Of a stretch of DNA of 19,826 nt, positions 1 through 8,201 are shown piece after piece. Where the stretch lies: contig CAMWXM010000018.1 of NCBI GenBank assembly GCA_947178195.1, positions 1 through 19,826 of the forward strand. Reading direction: 5' to 3'. The notes beneath the pieces are model-generated. The model did no database searches. It was not told the origin of the DNA and saw only the letters and a list, made by a program, of their open reading frames with translations. The position numbers were made by a program, and so were the translations under genes. How positions within the stretch are numbered: the first letter of the stretch is position 1; each line of letters starts with the position of its first letter. Source of the stretch: an uncultured Ruminococcus sp. (GTDB lineage Bacteria; Bacillota; Clostridia; Oscillospirales; Ruminococcaceae).

Positions 1-1233
1 CTGGGATATGAATCGGAATTTGAATGGATAAAGAAAAATTTCGGCGTTTATCCTGCAATAAGAGGCTTTGACCTTATGAATTTCAATCCGCTTTACGGCT
101 GGGACGACGGCTCTATCGAAAGAATGATCGAATGGGGTCAAAAAGGCGGTATCCCTACCGTTTGCTGGCATATAAATCTGCCTGTGGATTTTGAAAATTA
201 TACATTAGGCGAGGAAGTTAGCTGGAAAGATTGTTCATATAAACCGAACAGCAGCTTCAGCGTTGCAAACGCAACTAAGGAAGGCACTAAGGAATACGAG
301 TATGTTCAGCTTGCAACAAAGTGTCTTGCAGAACAGCTTCTTAAAGTTCAGGAAGCAAATATTCCTGTGATCTTCCGTCCGTATCACGAAGCCGAGGGCA
401 ATACCGGCGTGGGCAACGCATGGTTCTGGTGGGGTCAGGAAGGCGCTGAACCCTATAAGGCTCTCTGGAAACAGCTGTATACTGATCTTACGGAAGTATA
501 CGGAGTTCACAACCTTATATGGGAATTTAACAGCTATACCTATGCAACATCACCTCCGTGGTATCCCGGCGATGAATATGTTGATATTGTAGGATTTGAT
601 AAATACAATACTCAGTATAACCGTCACGACGGCAAAACAAGCGGACCTAACGAGGACGCTATTTCAGCTACATTCTATGATTTGGTTGAGCTGACAAACG
701 GTAATAAGATGGTATCTATGCCAGAAAATGATACAGTTCCGAGTCTTAACAATCTTATGGTCGAAAAGGCATACTGGCTTTATTTCTGCATATGGTACGA
801 CAACGGTTCGGAAAATTTCCTTTCAGGCGATGATTACAATGATCCAGAAACGCTGAAAGAATTATATCAGAGCGATTTCTGTATAACTCTTGACGAGCTT
901 CCCGAAGGCGGCTGGGCTAATTATAAATCAGGTGATGTAAAGCCTACCGATCCTACTGAAAAGCCTACAACTCCTGATTACGGCTTTATCCCGGGAGACG
1001 TTACAAATGATAAGAAGATCAACGTATTTGATTCTGTTGCATTGAAACGTTATCTTATCGATTATTATAGCCATCCGCAGCCTCAGGTAGTAATTCCGCC
1101 TATGGCGTCTCCGATGGACGTTACGGGCGACGGTAAAGCAACTATTGCCGATCTTACGCTGCTTAATCAATTCCTTGTGGGAAAAGACGTTCATTTTAAA
1201 GTTTATACCGACCCAAATCTTGTGACGGAATGA
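1..1233 (+). CDS. GH26 beta-mannanase with C-terminal dockerin (5'-truncated by window)
   Basis: Secreted endo-beta-1,4-mannanase of glycoside hydrolase family 26, which cuts mannans of plant cell walls and docks onto a cellulosome scaffoldin. The frame is open from base 1, so the N-terminus and signal peptide lie outside the window; 410 codons are visible. The RPYHEAEG motif (Glu at codon 130) fits the GH26 acid/base, followed by WFWWG; the Glu in SMPEND (codon 242) is the likely nucleophile. A Thr/Pro-rich linker (about codons 312-325) leads to a type I-like dockerin: two calcium loops starting at Asp333 (DVTNDKKINVFD) and Asp373 (DVTGDGKATIAD), each followed by a helix, with a proline-rich spacer of about 20 residues between them. 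The dockerin is what points to a cellulosomal Ruminococcus. An ATG at 76 is internal and not the true start. Confidence 0.93.
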   Translation: MGYESEFEWIKKNFGVYPAIRGFDLMNFNPLYGWDDGSIERMIEWGQKGGIPTVCWHINLPVDFENYTLGEEVSWKDCSYKPNSSFSVANATKEGTKEYEYVQLATKCLAEQLLKVQEANIPVIFRPYHEAEGNTGVGNAWFWWGQEGAEPYKALWKQLYTDLTEVYGVHNLIWEFNSYTYATSPPWYPGDEYVDIVGFDKYNTQYNRHDGKTSGPNEDAISATFYDLVELTNGNKMVSMPENDTVPSLNNLMVEKAYWLYFCIWYDNGSENFLSGDDYNDPETLKELYQSDFCITLDELPEGGWANYKSGDVKPTDPTEKPTTPDYGFIPGDVTNDKKINVFDSVALKRYLIDYYSHPQPQVVIPPMASPMDVTGDGKATIADLTLLNQFLVGKDVHFKVYTDPNLVTE

Positions 1234-1300
1234 TTGCTGTTAAGATTTTTAATAATTTGATTAAGAATTAGTATAATATATTATAGAGGAGGCGTAATAT

Positions 1301-1798
1301 ATGAGCAAAGCAATGAATAAAATTATATTAAAATGCATTTTAGTAGTTTGCATAATATTTATCCCTTTCATATTGGCAAATTATTTTATAATAAATTATT
1401 TCATTGAACATGGAGAATATTTCTATGAGTATGATGCAATAATGCTTAACATTTTACAAATGATATTTATAATTGCAGCCGGGTTAATAATGAGAACGAA
1501 AAACAAAAACATTATTAATGAAAATAAGGATGTTGCTAAAAAATATATGTTAGGTAGCTTGATTACATTTTTAGCTATTACATTATTGTTTATTACTAAT
1601 ATTTATCCTCATGTATATAACACTATAACTGCGTCTTTACAAATTTTAGATAAAGCACCTTTATTTCTTGCTGTTTGTTGGGAACAAATTTTAAACGGAA
1701 AATTCCTTTTAGCACTTTCATTATGTATATTCATTTGTTTTATTTGTAAAATTAAGTTTCACAAAAATAAGAAAGTTCTGAATAATCAAGGTCTATAA
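1301..1798 (+). CDS. AT-rich hypothetical membrane protein, about four TM segments
   Basis: I do not recognise a family. The 165-residue product has four hydrophobic stretches, roughly residues 7-30, 45-64, 84-104 and 135-152, with Lys-rich ends (RTKNKN after the second, KIKFHKNKK at the C-terminus), so it is a small integral membrane protein. The start is well supported by an AGAGGAGG ribosome binding site ending 8 bases or so before ATG 1301. A TATAAT lies at 1272-1277, but its -35 partner (TTAATA, 1249-1254) is poor. Base composition is strikingly poorer in G+C than the neighbours: the block 1321-1380 has 13 G/C in 60. That suggests horizontal acquisition. It is followed by a strong terminator and stands alone between a mannanase and recD2. 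Confidence 0.75.
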   Translation: MSKAMNKIILKCILVVCIIFIPFILANYFIINYFIEHGEYFYEYDAIMLNILQMIFIIAAGLIMRTKNKNIINENKDVAKKYMLGSLITFLAITLLFITNIYPHVYNTITASLQILDKAPLFLAVCWEQILNGKFLLALSLCIFICFICKIKFHKNKKVLNNQGL

Positions 1799-1907
1799 AT
1801 ATTTACAAAAAAAAGATCCTATTACTGGTGCAAAAGGCATATACAAATGTTTCTGAGGTTAGTGTTTCTGGTGATTCAGATTTAATGAATTGAAATTTAT
1901 CTAAGGC

Positions 1908-1945
1908 AACACCGCACAATAAAATTGTGCGGTGTTTATCTTTTT
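1908..1945 (+). terminator. Intrinsic terminator after the membrane protein
   Basis: The arms at 1908-1920 and 1924-1936 pair perfectly over 13 bp (core CACCGCACAAT/ATTGTGCGGTG) around an AAA loop. They are followed by TTATCTTTTT. It is positioned to end transcription from the 1301-1798 gene. Its arms share sequence with the palindrome at 2067-2119. Confidence 0.85.
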
Positions 1946-2030
1946 AAGGGCATAAACAGCTTGATTTACACCTATAGGAAATGTAAGTATAACTGAATAC
2001 AAAGAAATAACCAATGGAAAGACTTTTTGC

Positions 2031-2059
2031 TTGATTTTTTTGTCGGAAAATAGTATAAT
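2031..2059 (+). promoter_or_regulatory. Sigma-A-type promoter of the recD2-comF-mreB operon
   Basis: TTGATT (2031-2036), a 17-bp spacer, then TATAAT (2054-2059). Transcription should begin near 2065-2067, exactly at the foot of the palindrome 2067-2119, leaving a leader of about 110 bases before recD2. Confidence 0.8.
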
Positions 2060-2066
2060 ATATAAA

Positions 2067-2119
2067 GGCGATACCGCATAGAGCACAGCTCGTGTTTTTG
2101 CGCTTTGTGCGGTATTACC
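2067..2119 (+). repeat. Leader palindrome related to the 1908-1936 hairpin
   Basis: ATACCGCA (2071-2078) pairs with TGCGGTAT (2108-2115), with further partial pairing outside (GG/CC) and smaller alternatives inside. The flank AAGGCGATACCGCA resembles AAGGCAACACCGCA of the upstream terminator, and TTGTGCGGTATT resembles TTGTGCGGTGTT. It may be a dispersed repeat (REP- or MITE-like) or a transcript-end hairpin of the recD2 leader. There is no T-tract right after it, so it is not an obvious terminator. Confidence 0.6.
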
Positions 2120-2174
2120 CGAAGAAGGCTGCAAGGCTGCATGGACGGACGTAATTTGCGGAAAGGAACGCGGC

Positions 2175-4388
2175 ATGTCGGAACAGGAAACAATTAAAAT
2201 AGAAGGTACTGTCGAATCGGTCATATACCGGAACGAAACAAACGGCTATACCGTGCTGGACGTTGATACAGGAGACGAGCTTGTAACGGCTGTGGGAGAG
2301 CTTGGCGATGTGGAAGCAGGCGAGGTTCTTCTTATGGAAGGCAAATATGTTACCCATATAAAATTCGGAACTCAGTTTGCCGTTGAATATTGTGAAAGAA
2401 AGCTCCCGAGCACATCTGTAAACATATGTAAATATTTATCCTCAGGGGCAATAAAGGGGATAGGACCTGCGCTGGCAAAGAGAATAGTAGACACCTTCGG
2501 CGAAAAAACTCTTGAGATAATGGAAAAAGATCCTTCTAAGCTTTTGCAGATAAAGGGCATATCCCCGAAAAAATGCGATAGTATTATAGAAGAAGCCAAA
2601 AAACTTTTTAATCTCAGACATCTTATGATATTCCTTTCAAAATACGGTCTTAAATCCAGCGTTGCTATGAGAGCTTATCAGGAATGGGGACATCAGGCGA
2701 TAAATATAATAAAAAATAATCCCTATTCTCTTTGCAGTATAAATATCGGACTTTCCTTCAGAAAAGCAGAAGCAGTTGCAGCTGAAATGGAGATCTCCCC
2801 AAATTCCCATGACAGGATAGAAGCGGGAATCACTTTTATTCTTTCGGAAAATGCCAATGCAGGTCATTCCTGTTTACCTTTAGACGTTCTGGAAAAGCTT
2901 GCCATTAAATTTCTTAAAATCTCCGAAGCGGATTTTTATGATACATATAATGAAATGATAGCCGAAGAAAAAATTTTTGAATATATAAAAAAGGATAGGG
3001 GATTTATTTATCTTGCCGATTATTATATTGCTGAAAGCTATATTGCAGGGCGTATCAGCGTTATGCAGGCGTTTTCGAGTCCTGATGATTACAACTATGA
3101 AAAGCTTATAGATATTGAAGAGCAGCAAAACGGCATTCACTATGAAACGCTTCAGAGAAAAGCTATAACAACTGCTCTTTCAAGAGGCATAATGGTAATG
3201 ACAGGCGGTCCTGGAACAGGTAAGACTACGACCCTTAACGCTATAATCTCACTTTATGAAAAAAAGGGCGAAAGGGTAATGCTTGCCGCTCCTACAGGCA
3301 GAGCTGCTAAAAGAATATCAGACCTGACAGGCAGAGAAGCCAAAACTATACACAGGCTGTTGGAGGTTACATTTGATGCAGGAGGAAGGCTTAAATTCAA
3401 GCATAATGAAAATGATCCGCTGGCATGCGATGTTATTGTTGTCGATGAAATGTCAATGGTCGATGTTATTTTGTTTGAAAGCCTTTTAAGATCAATCAAA
3501 CTCAGCTGCCGTCTGGTAATGGTGGGAGACAGCGACCAGCTCCCGTCAGTAGGCGCAGGAAATCTGCTGAAAAGTCTTATAGAAAGCAGCTGTATTCCTG
3601 TGATAGAGCTTAAAGAAATATTTCGTCAGGCGGAACAAAGTTGTATCGTTACTAATGCTCATAAAATTGTCAGGGGAGAAATGCCCGATCTTACTCAGAA
3701 GAACAATGACTTTTTCTTTTTTAAGCGTACTCAGCCTGAGCTGGCGATAAATCTTATTGTCGACCTTGTTAAAAATCGTTTGCCTAAGGCTTATAAATAT
3801 TCTCCTGTTGACGATATTCAGGTTGTTTCTCCTTCAAGAAAGGGATCTGTGGGAACAGTAGAACTGAATAAAATTCTTCAGACACATCTGAATCCGCCAG
3901 GCAGTATGAAAAAGGAAGTAAAATCTCCTGTTTATACCTTCCGTGAGGGAGATAAGATAATGCAGACTAAAAATAATTATGATATAGTCTGGTCAAAGGA
4001 CGGCGAGCAGGGCGCAGGTATCTATAACGGCGATATAGGTAAGATTTTAAGCATTAACAGACAGCGAATGGAAATTATTATAAATTTTGATGGGAGAATA
4101 GCCGCATATTCCTTTGATATGGTAAATCAGCTGGAGCTGTCCTACGCCATTACCGTACATAAAAGCCAGGGCAGCGAATTTGAAGTGGTGGTAATGCCGC
4201 TTATGGGCGGATTCGATAAGCTTTATTATCGTAATCTTTTGTATACGGCTGTTACCCGTGCAAAAAAGCTTCTTATTATAATCGGTACGGAGGAAGCGGT
4301 CAATAAAATGGTTTTAAATAATAAGCGTACTAACAGATATACATGTCTTACAGATATGTGCCGGAAAGAGATGAAGCCTCGTGAATAA
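2175..4388 (+). CDS. recD2: RecD2-type ATP-dependent DNA helicase
   Basis: Superfamily 1B 5'-3' DNA helicase of the RecD2 class, the stand-alone RecD of Gram-positives that lacks RecBC partners; it acts in repair and replication stress. The 737 residues match the usual length of about 720-780. An N-terminal OB-like region is followed by helix-hairpin-helix elements (GIGPALAKRIV, IKGISPKK; about 90-135). The Walker A GGPGTGKTT is at 344-352 and Walker B VVDEMSM has its acidic pair at 424-425. The C-terminal UvrD-like motif YAITVHKSQGSEFE and VTRAKK close the motor. The start at 2175 follows GAAAGGA with a 7-base gap. The gene opens the operon behind the 2031-2059 promoter, and its end overlaps comF by 8 bases. 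Confidence 0.95.
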   Translation: MSEQETIKIEGTVESVIYRNETNGYTVLDVDTGDELVTAVGELGDVEAGEVLLMEGKYVTHIKFGTQFAVEYCERKLPSTSVNICKYLSSGAIKGIGPALAKRIVDTFGEKTLEIMEKDPSKLLQIKGISPKKCDSIIEEAKKLFNLRHLMIFLSKYGLKSSVAMRAYQEWGHQAINIIKNNPYSLCSINIGLSFRKAEAVAAEMEISPNSHDRIEAGITFILSENANAGHSCLPLDVLEKLAIKFLKISEADFYDTYNEMIAEEKIFEYIKKDRGFIYLADYYIAESYIAGRISVMQAFSSPDDYNYEKLIDIEEQQNGIHYETLQRKAITTALSRGIMVMTGGPGTGKTTTLNAIISLYEKKGERVMLAAPTGRAAKRISDLTGREAKTIHRLLEVTFDAGGRLKFKHNENDPLACDVIVVDEMSMVDVILFESLLRSIKLSCRLVMVGDSDQLPSVGAGNLLKSLIESSCIPVIELKEIFRQAEQSCIVTNAHKIVRGEMPDLTQKNNDFFFFKRTQPELAINLIVDLVKNRLPKAYKYSPVDDIQVVSPSRKGSVGTVELNKILQTHLNPPGSMKKEVKSPVYTFREGDKIMQTKNNYDIVWSKDGEQGAGIYNGDIGKILSINRQRMEIIINFDGRIAAYSFDMVNQLELSYAITVHKSQGSEFEVVVMPLMGGFDKLYYRNLLYTAVTRAKKLLIIIGTEEAVNKMVLNNKRTNRYTCLTDMCRKEMKPRE

Positions 4389-5073
4389 AATTTCAGCGTT
4401 TATACTGGATCTGTTTTTCCCGAACAGATGTCCGGTATGCGGAGAGATTATTTCTTTTGACAGCTTTGTCTGCGACAGTTGTATGGATAAGCTTGAAGAT
4501 ATTGCTGTTAAGAAAAATGACATCTGTCAGAAATGCGGCAAGGCGGATTGTATATGTAAAAGTGATATTCTGACTGTTCGTACTGCTGCCGGATTTTTCT
4601 ATGAAAAGGAAGCCAGAGATGGTATTATTTCCCTTAAAGCCGGCAGTAAAAATTTCGGATATTTTCTTGGAGATATACTTGCAGAAAAAATAAAGGTTGA
4701 TGACATACTTAAAAATGCGGATAATATAGTTCCTGTGCCAATGTCACGGAAACGGCTCAGGGAAAGAGGGTATAATCAATCTTATGTTATTGCCACTGAA
4801 ATATCATCAAAAACTGGAATACCGATTTTAAATAATGCGCTTTTTAAAAAAGATTCGGCTGTTCAGCATGAATTGAGTCGTGAAGAAAGAAAAAATAACG
4901 TTTCCGCATTTTCGGGCGGAAATATGAATTTAAGTGGAAAGAAAATTATTGTCTGCGACGATGTGCTAACAACAGGCAGCACGTTGAATAAATGCGCAGA
5001 ATTACTTATAAATATGGGAGCAGCTCAAGTTTTTGGAGCTGTCGGAACAACAACAAAACTAAAAAAGGAATGA
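4381..5073 (+). CDS. comF: ComF family phosphoribosyltransferase-like protein
   Basis: ComF-family protein, linked to DNA uptake and natural transformation in competent bacteria. An N-terminal zinc-binding region has Cys pairs (CPVCGE, CDSC, CQKCGK, CIC). A type I phosphoribosyltransferase fold follows, with the PRPP loop IIVCDDVLTTGSTL near residue 200. The middle VPMSRKRLRERGYNQS is the family's conserved block. At 230 residues it is of normal length. The start is a GTG at 4381, inside the last codons of recD2 (8-base overlap), which implies translational coupling; GGAAAGAG just upstream can serve as ribosome binding site. No other competence genes are in view, so its role here may be DNA uptake or general DNA handling with RecD2. 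Confidence 0.93.
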   Translation: MNKISAFILDLFFPNRCPVCGEIISFDSFVCDSCMDKLEDIAVKKNDICQKCGKADCICKSDILTVRTAAGFFYEKEARDGIISLKAGSKNFGYFLGDILAEKIKVDDILKNADNIVPVPMSRKRLRERGYNQSYVIATEISSKTGIPILNNALFKKDSAVQHELSREERKNNVSAFSGGNMNLSGKKIIVCDDVLTTGSTLNKCAELLINMGAAQVFGAVGTTTKLKKE

Positions 5074-5080
5074 TAATATT

Positions 5081-6097
5081 ATGTCACAGGATATCGGAAT
5101 AGATTTAGGAACGGCAAATATAGTTATGGCGGTAAACGGAAAGGGTATTGTTTTAAACGAACCTTCGGTCATTGCTGTAAATAAGCGTACAAACCAGATA
5201 ATTGCCGTAGGAAAAAAGGCTTATCGAATGATAGGCAAATCTCCGGAATATATTGATGTTATAAGACCTCTTGAATGCGGCGTTATTTCCGACGATGAGA
5301 TGACCCAGTGTCTTATAAAGCAGTTTGTCAGAAAGGCGGCGGGCTACAGACTTGTAAAGCCCAGAATAGTTATCTGCGTTCCTTCTTTTATCACCGACGT
5401 TGAAAGCCGTGCGGTAGTTGAAGCGGCTATGAACGCCGGTTCAAGAAAGGTTTATCTTATTCAGGAGCCTATTGCCGCTATGCTGGGTGCAGGAGTGAAT
5501 ATGACCAAGGCAAGAGGGCATCTGGTAGTAGACATCGGAGGCGGAACTACAGACGTTGCCGTTGTTTCAATGAACGGCGTAGTTACTTCCCGTTCTATTA
5601 AAACGGCAGGAAATATGCTCGACGCAGCAATTGTAAGATATGTTCAGAAAAGATATAAGCTGCTTATCGGCGAACGTACTGCTGAAATGGTGAAAAAAGA
5701 GCTTACGAATTTATATGACCCTAACGATGACGTAAGAATGACCATTGGTGGAAGAAATCTTATAAAGGGACTTCCCGAAATGATAAATATAAGCGAAATG
5801 GAAGTTTTTGACGCTTTAGAGGACGAGGTGTTTGAAATAGTAGACACAATACGTTCACTTCTTGAAGATACTCCCCCTGAGCTTGTGGGTGATATTTATG
5901 AAAACGGTATTATTCTGACAGGAGGCGGCGCAATGCTGGGCGGATTAGATAAGCTTATTGACAGAACTCTCGGAGTAAAGTGCAATATAGCAAAAGACCC
6001 TACCGGATGCGTTGCAAGGGGTACGATAGCAGCCTTCAAGCGACTTAACGATCTTCTTGATGGATTTGAAAACGTTGCCCTTTATCAGTATAAATAA
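5081..6097 (+). CDS. mreB: MreB/Mbl-family bacterial actin
   Basis: Bacterial actin homologue that forms membrane-associated filaments guiding cell-wall synthesis. The 338 residues cover the whole fold: phosphate-1 loop GIDLGTAN (6-13), phosphate-2 loop VVDIGGGTTDVAVVS (about 155-169), the RTAEMVKKEL block, and adenosine loop ILTGGGAMLGG. The characteristic EDTPPELVGDI segment precedes the last motif. AAAAGGA and a 7-base gap after comF put it in the same transcript. It could be MreB, Mbl or MreBH; sequence reading alone does not decide. There is no mreC or mreD beside it, as would be usual for the canonical mreB, so this is probably a stand-alone paralogue. Confidence 0.88.
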   Translation: MSQDIGIDLGTANIVMAVNGKGIVLNEPSVIAVNKRTNQIIAVGKKAYRMIGKSPEYIDVIRPLECGVISDDEMTQCLIKQFVRKAAGYRLVKPRIVICVPSFITDVESRAVVEAAMNAGSRKVYLIQEPIAAMLGAGVNMTKARGHLVVDIGGGTTDVAVVSMNGVVTSRSIKTAGNMLDAAIVRYVQKRYKLLIGERTAEMVKKELTNLYDPNDDVRMTIGGRNLIKGLPEMINISEMEVFDALEDEVFEIVDTIRSLLEDTPPELVGDIYENGIILTGGGAMLGGLDKLIDRTLGVKCNIAKDPTGCVARGTIAAFKRLNDLLDGFENVALYQYK

Positions 6098-6108
6098 ATA
6101 TCATATGC

Positions 6109-6137
6109 TTGTATTTTGGGCATATAAATGTTATAAT
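6109..6137 (+). promoter_or_regulatory. Promoter of the recJ-relA operon
   Basis: TTGTAT (6109-6114), 17-bp spacer, TATAAT (6132-6137), in the 71-base gap between mreB and recJ. The leader would be only about 25 bases long. Confidence 0.7.
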
Positions 6138-6168
6138 CATATACAGGTATAATTGGGAATGGTGAATT

Positions 6169-8187
6169 ATGAAAAAATGGATCGTAAAAAAATCAGATAA
6201 AGAAATTTCAGAAAAAATAAAGAGTGAATCGGACATATCATTATTGTGCGCTGAAATTCTTGCTGCGAGAGGCTTTGAGAATGCGGCGGAGGCTGCAAAA
6301 AAGCTTTCGGTAAATGAATTATTCGATCCGTTTCTTTTAGTTGATATGAGAGAGGCTGCCGGAGTCATAAATAATGCTTTGGAAAATTTTGAACGAATAT
6401 GCATTTATGGGGATTATGACTGTGATGGTATAACCTCTACGGCTATGCTGTATTCCTACCTTGAATGTATGGGCGCCGACGTTATATATTACATCCCTGA
6501 ACGCTGTGAAGGATATGGACTTAATGAAAATTCAGTAAGAAAGCTTGCCGAAATGGGAGTAAAGCTTATTGTTACAGTGGATAACGGCATATCTGCCATT
6601 GCTGAATCAAAGCTTATTTACCAGTTGGGAATGAAACTGGTAGTGACCGACCATCATCAGCCTGGGGAGATGCTGCCGGACGCTGAAGCGATAGTCGACC
6701 CTCACAGAGCTGATTGTCCATCTATATTTAAAAATCTTTGCGGAGCAGGAGTAGCCTTAAAGCTTATTGCCGCTCTTGAGGGCGGAGGATATGATACTGC
6801 GTTTACAGAATACGGCGAGCTTACGGCAATTGCTACAGTTGCCGACATTGTAAGTCTTAACAGCGAAAACAGGTATATTGTAAGCAGAGGACTGAGACTT
6901 CTGGAAAATTCCGAACGCTGTGGTATAAATGCGTTAATTAAAAAAAGCAGAATAAAATTTCCAGTGACCTCTACCTCTCTGGCGTTTGGAATTGCGCCCA
7001 GAATAAATGCATCGGGACGTTTCGGGTCGCCGACTATGGCGGCAAGGCTTATCATGACAGATGATGAAGCAGAAGCGGAAATGCTCAGTGAGGAGCTGGA
7101 TAAGCTGAATGAAAACAGAAAAAAAGCTGAAAATGAAATAATAGATGATATCGGTAAAAAAATAAATGAACAGCCGGAATTGATATATGAAAGAGTAGTT
7201 GTTTTAAGCGGCGAAGGCTGGCACCATGGTGTTATAGGTATAGTTGCGGCGAGGATACTGGAACGCTTTGACAAGCCTTGCTTTATCATAGCTATTGAGG
7301 GTGAGGAAGCAAGAGGCTCGGCAAGAGCCTTTGGAAAATTTTCAGTATTCAAGGCTCTGGAATACTGCTCCGACCTGCTGACAAAATTCGGCGGACATCT
7401 GGGTGCAGGAGGATTTTCAATGAAAACCTCGGATATACCGGAATTTAATAAAAGACTTCAGCAATTTGCGGCAGAAAGCTTTAAAATTATGCCGATACCT
7501 GATATTACAGCGGATAAAGTAATAATGCCATCGGAAATCAACGTTGAAAATATAGAGAGCCTGGAGATTTTGGAACCCTTCGGAGAGGGCAACAGTCAGC
7601 CGGTATTTGCAATAGTAGGCGCTGAAATTATTGATATTATTTCGCTTTCGGGTGGACTTCATACCAAGTTTAAAATAAAATACGGAAATACATATTTTTT
7701 TGCTTTGCTGTTTCGGCATTCTCCTGACGAGGTGTTTTTGAAAAACGGCGATAAAGCTGATTTTATGGTAACTATGGATACTCAGGTATATAATAATAAA
7801 AAAAGCATAAGCGTAATAATAAAGGATTACCGTAAAAGCGGTTTGGAGCAGAAAAAGTATTTTGCAGCGAAGGACGCTTATGAAAAATTCAGAAGAGGCG
7901 AAGCACTGCCGGATAATTATTATAAGAAAATATGTCCCGACAGGAATGAACTGATACCGGTATATAAGGCGGTTTCAATTGGTAAAAATAGTCTGGAGAC
8001 ACTTTATATGCGGCTTGTGTCGGAAAATATGAATTACTGCAAGCTTAATATCTGTGCAGATATTTTTGAAGAGCTGGGACTTGTAAAAATAAATCGCTTT
8101 ACACAGGAAATAAGCGTTATAAACGGTGCTCAGAAGGCTGACCTGAATAAATCGAAGATTTTACAGCAACTCAGAAATAAAATTTAA
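6169..8187 (+). CDS. recJ: Single-stranded-DNA-specific exonuclease RecJ
   Basis: 5'-3' exonuclease on single-stranded DNA used in recombinational and mismatch repair. DHH phosphoesterase motif I is GDYDCDG (residues 81-87), the DHH triad is at 161-163, and the DHHA1 motif FGGHLGAGGF has its His at 410. An OB-like domain follows (about 440-540). The last 120 residues or so resemble the extra C-terminal region of Gram-positive RecJ. The 672 residues fall between E. coli (577) and B. subtilis (about 786) RecJ. The start at 6169 is preceded only by a weak GGGAATGG. The gene is 14 bases ahead of relA. Confidence 0.95.
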   Translation: MKKWIVKKSDKEISEKIKSESDISLLCAEILAARGFENAAEAAKKLSVNELFDPFLLVDMREAAGVINNALENFERICIYGDYDCDGITSTAMLYSYLECMGADVIYYIPERCEGYGLNENSVRKLAEMGVKLIVTVDNGISAIAESKLIYQLGMKLVVTDHHQPGEMLPDAEAIVDPHRADCPSIFKNLCGAGVALKLIAALEGGGYDTAFTEYGELTAIATVADIVSLNSENRYIVSRGLRLLENSERCGINALIKKSRIKFPVTSTSLAFGIAPRINASGRFGSPTMAARLIMTDDEAEAEMLSEELDKLNENRKKAENEIIDDIGKKINEQPELIYERVVVLSGEGWHHGVIGIVAARILERFDKPCFIIAIEGEEARGSARAFGKFSVFKALEYCSDLLTKFGGHLGAGGFSMKTSDIPEFNKRLQQFAAESFKIMPIPDITADKVIMPSEINVENIESLEILEPFGEGNSQPVFAIVGAEIIDIISLSGGLHTKFKIKYGNTYFFALLFRHSPDEVFLKNGDKADFMVTMDTQVYNNKKSISVIIKDYRKSGLEQKKYFAAKDAYEKFRRGEALPDNYYKKICPDRNELIPVYKAVSIGKNSLETLYMRLVSENMNYCKLNICADIFEELGLVKINRFTQEISVINGAQKADLNKSKILQQLRNKI

Positions 8188-8201
8188 GGAGATGGATATT
8201 T

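Larger units (their letters stand above)
1799..2174. other. Non-coding stretch between membrane protein and recD2
   Basis: No credible gene is seen. Its contents are a poly-A patch and unassigned sequence (1800-1900), a perfect-stem hairpin terminator (1908-1945), a consensus promoter (2031-2059), and a second palindrome at the presumed 5' end of the recD2 transcript (2067-2119). The weak open frames on the minus strand here have no ribosome binding site or recognisable content. Confidence 0.7.

Noticed and set aside
6702..7352. 216-codon open frame on the minus strand within recJ
   Set aside because: Shadow of recJ: Ser/Ile/Leu-rich with no domain, no start signal, and fully inside a well-supported gene.
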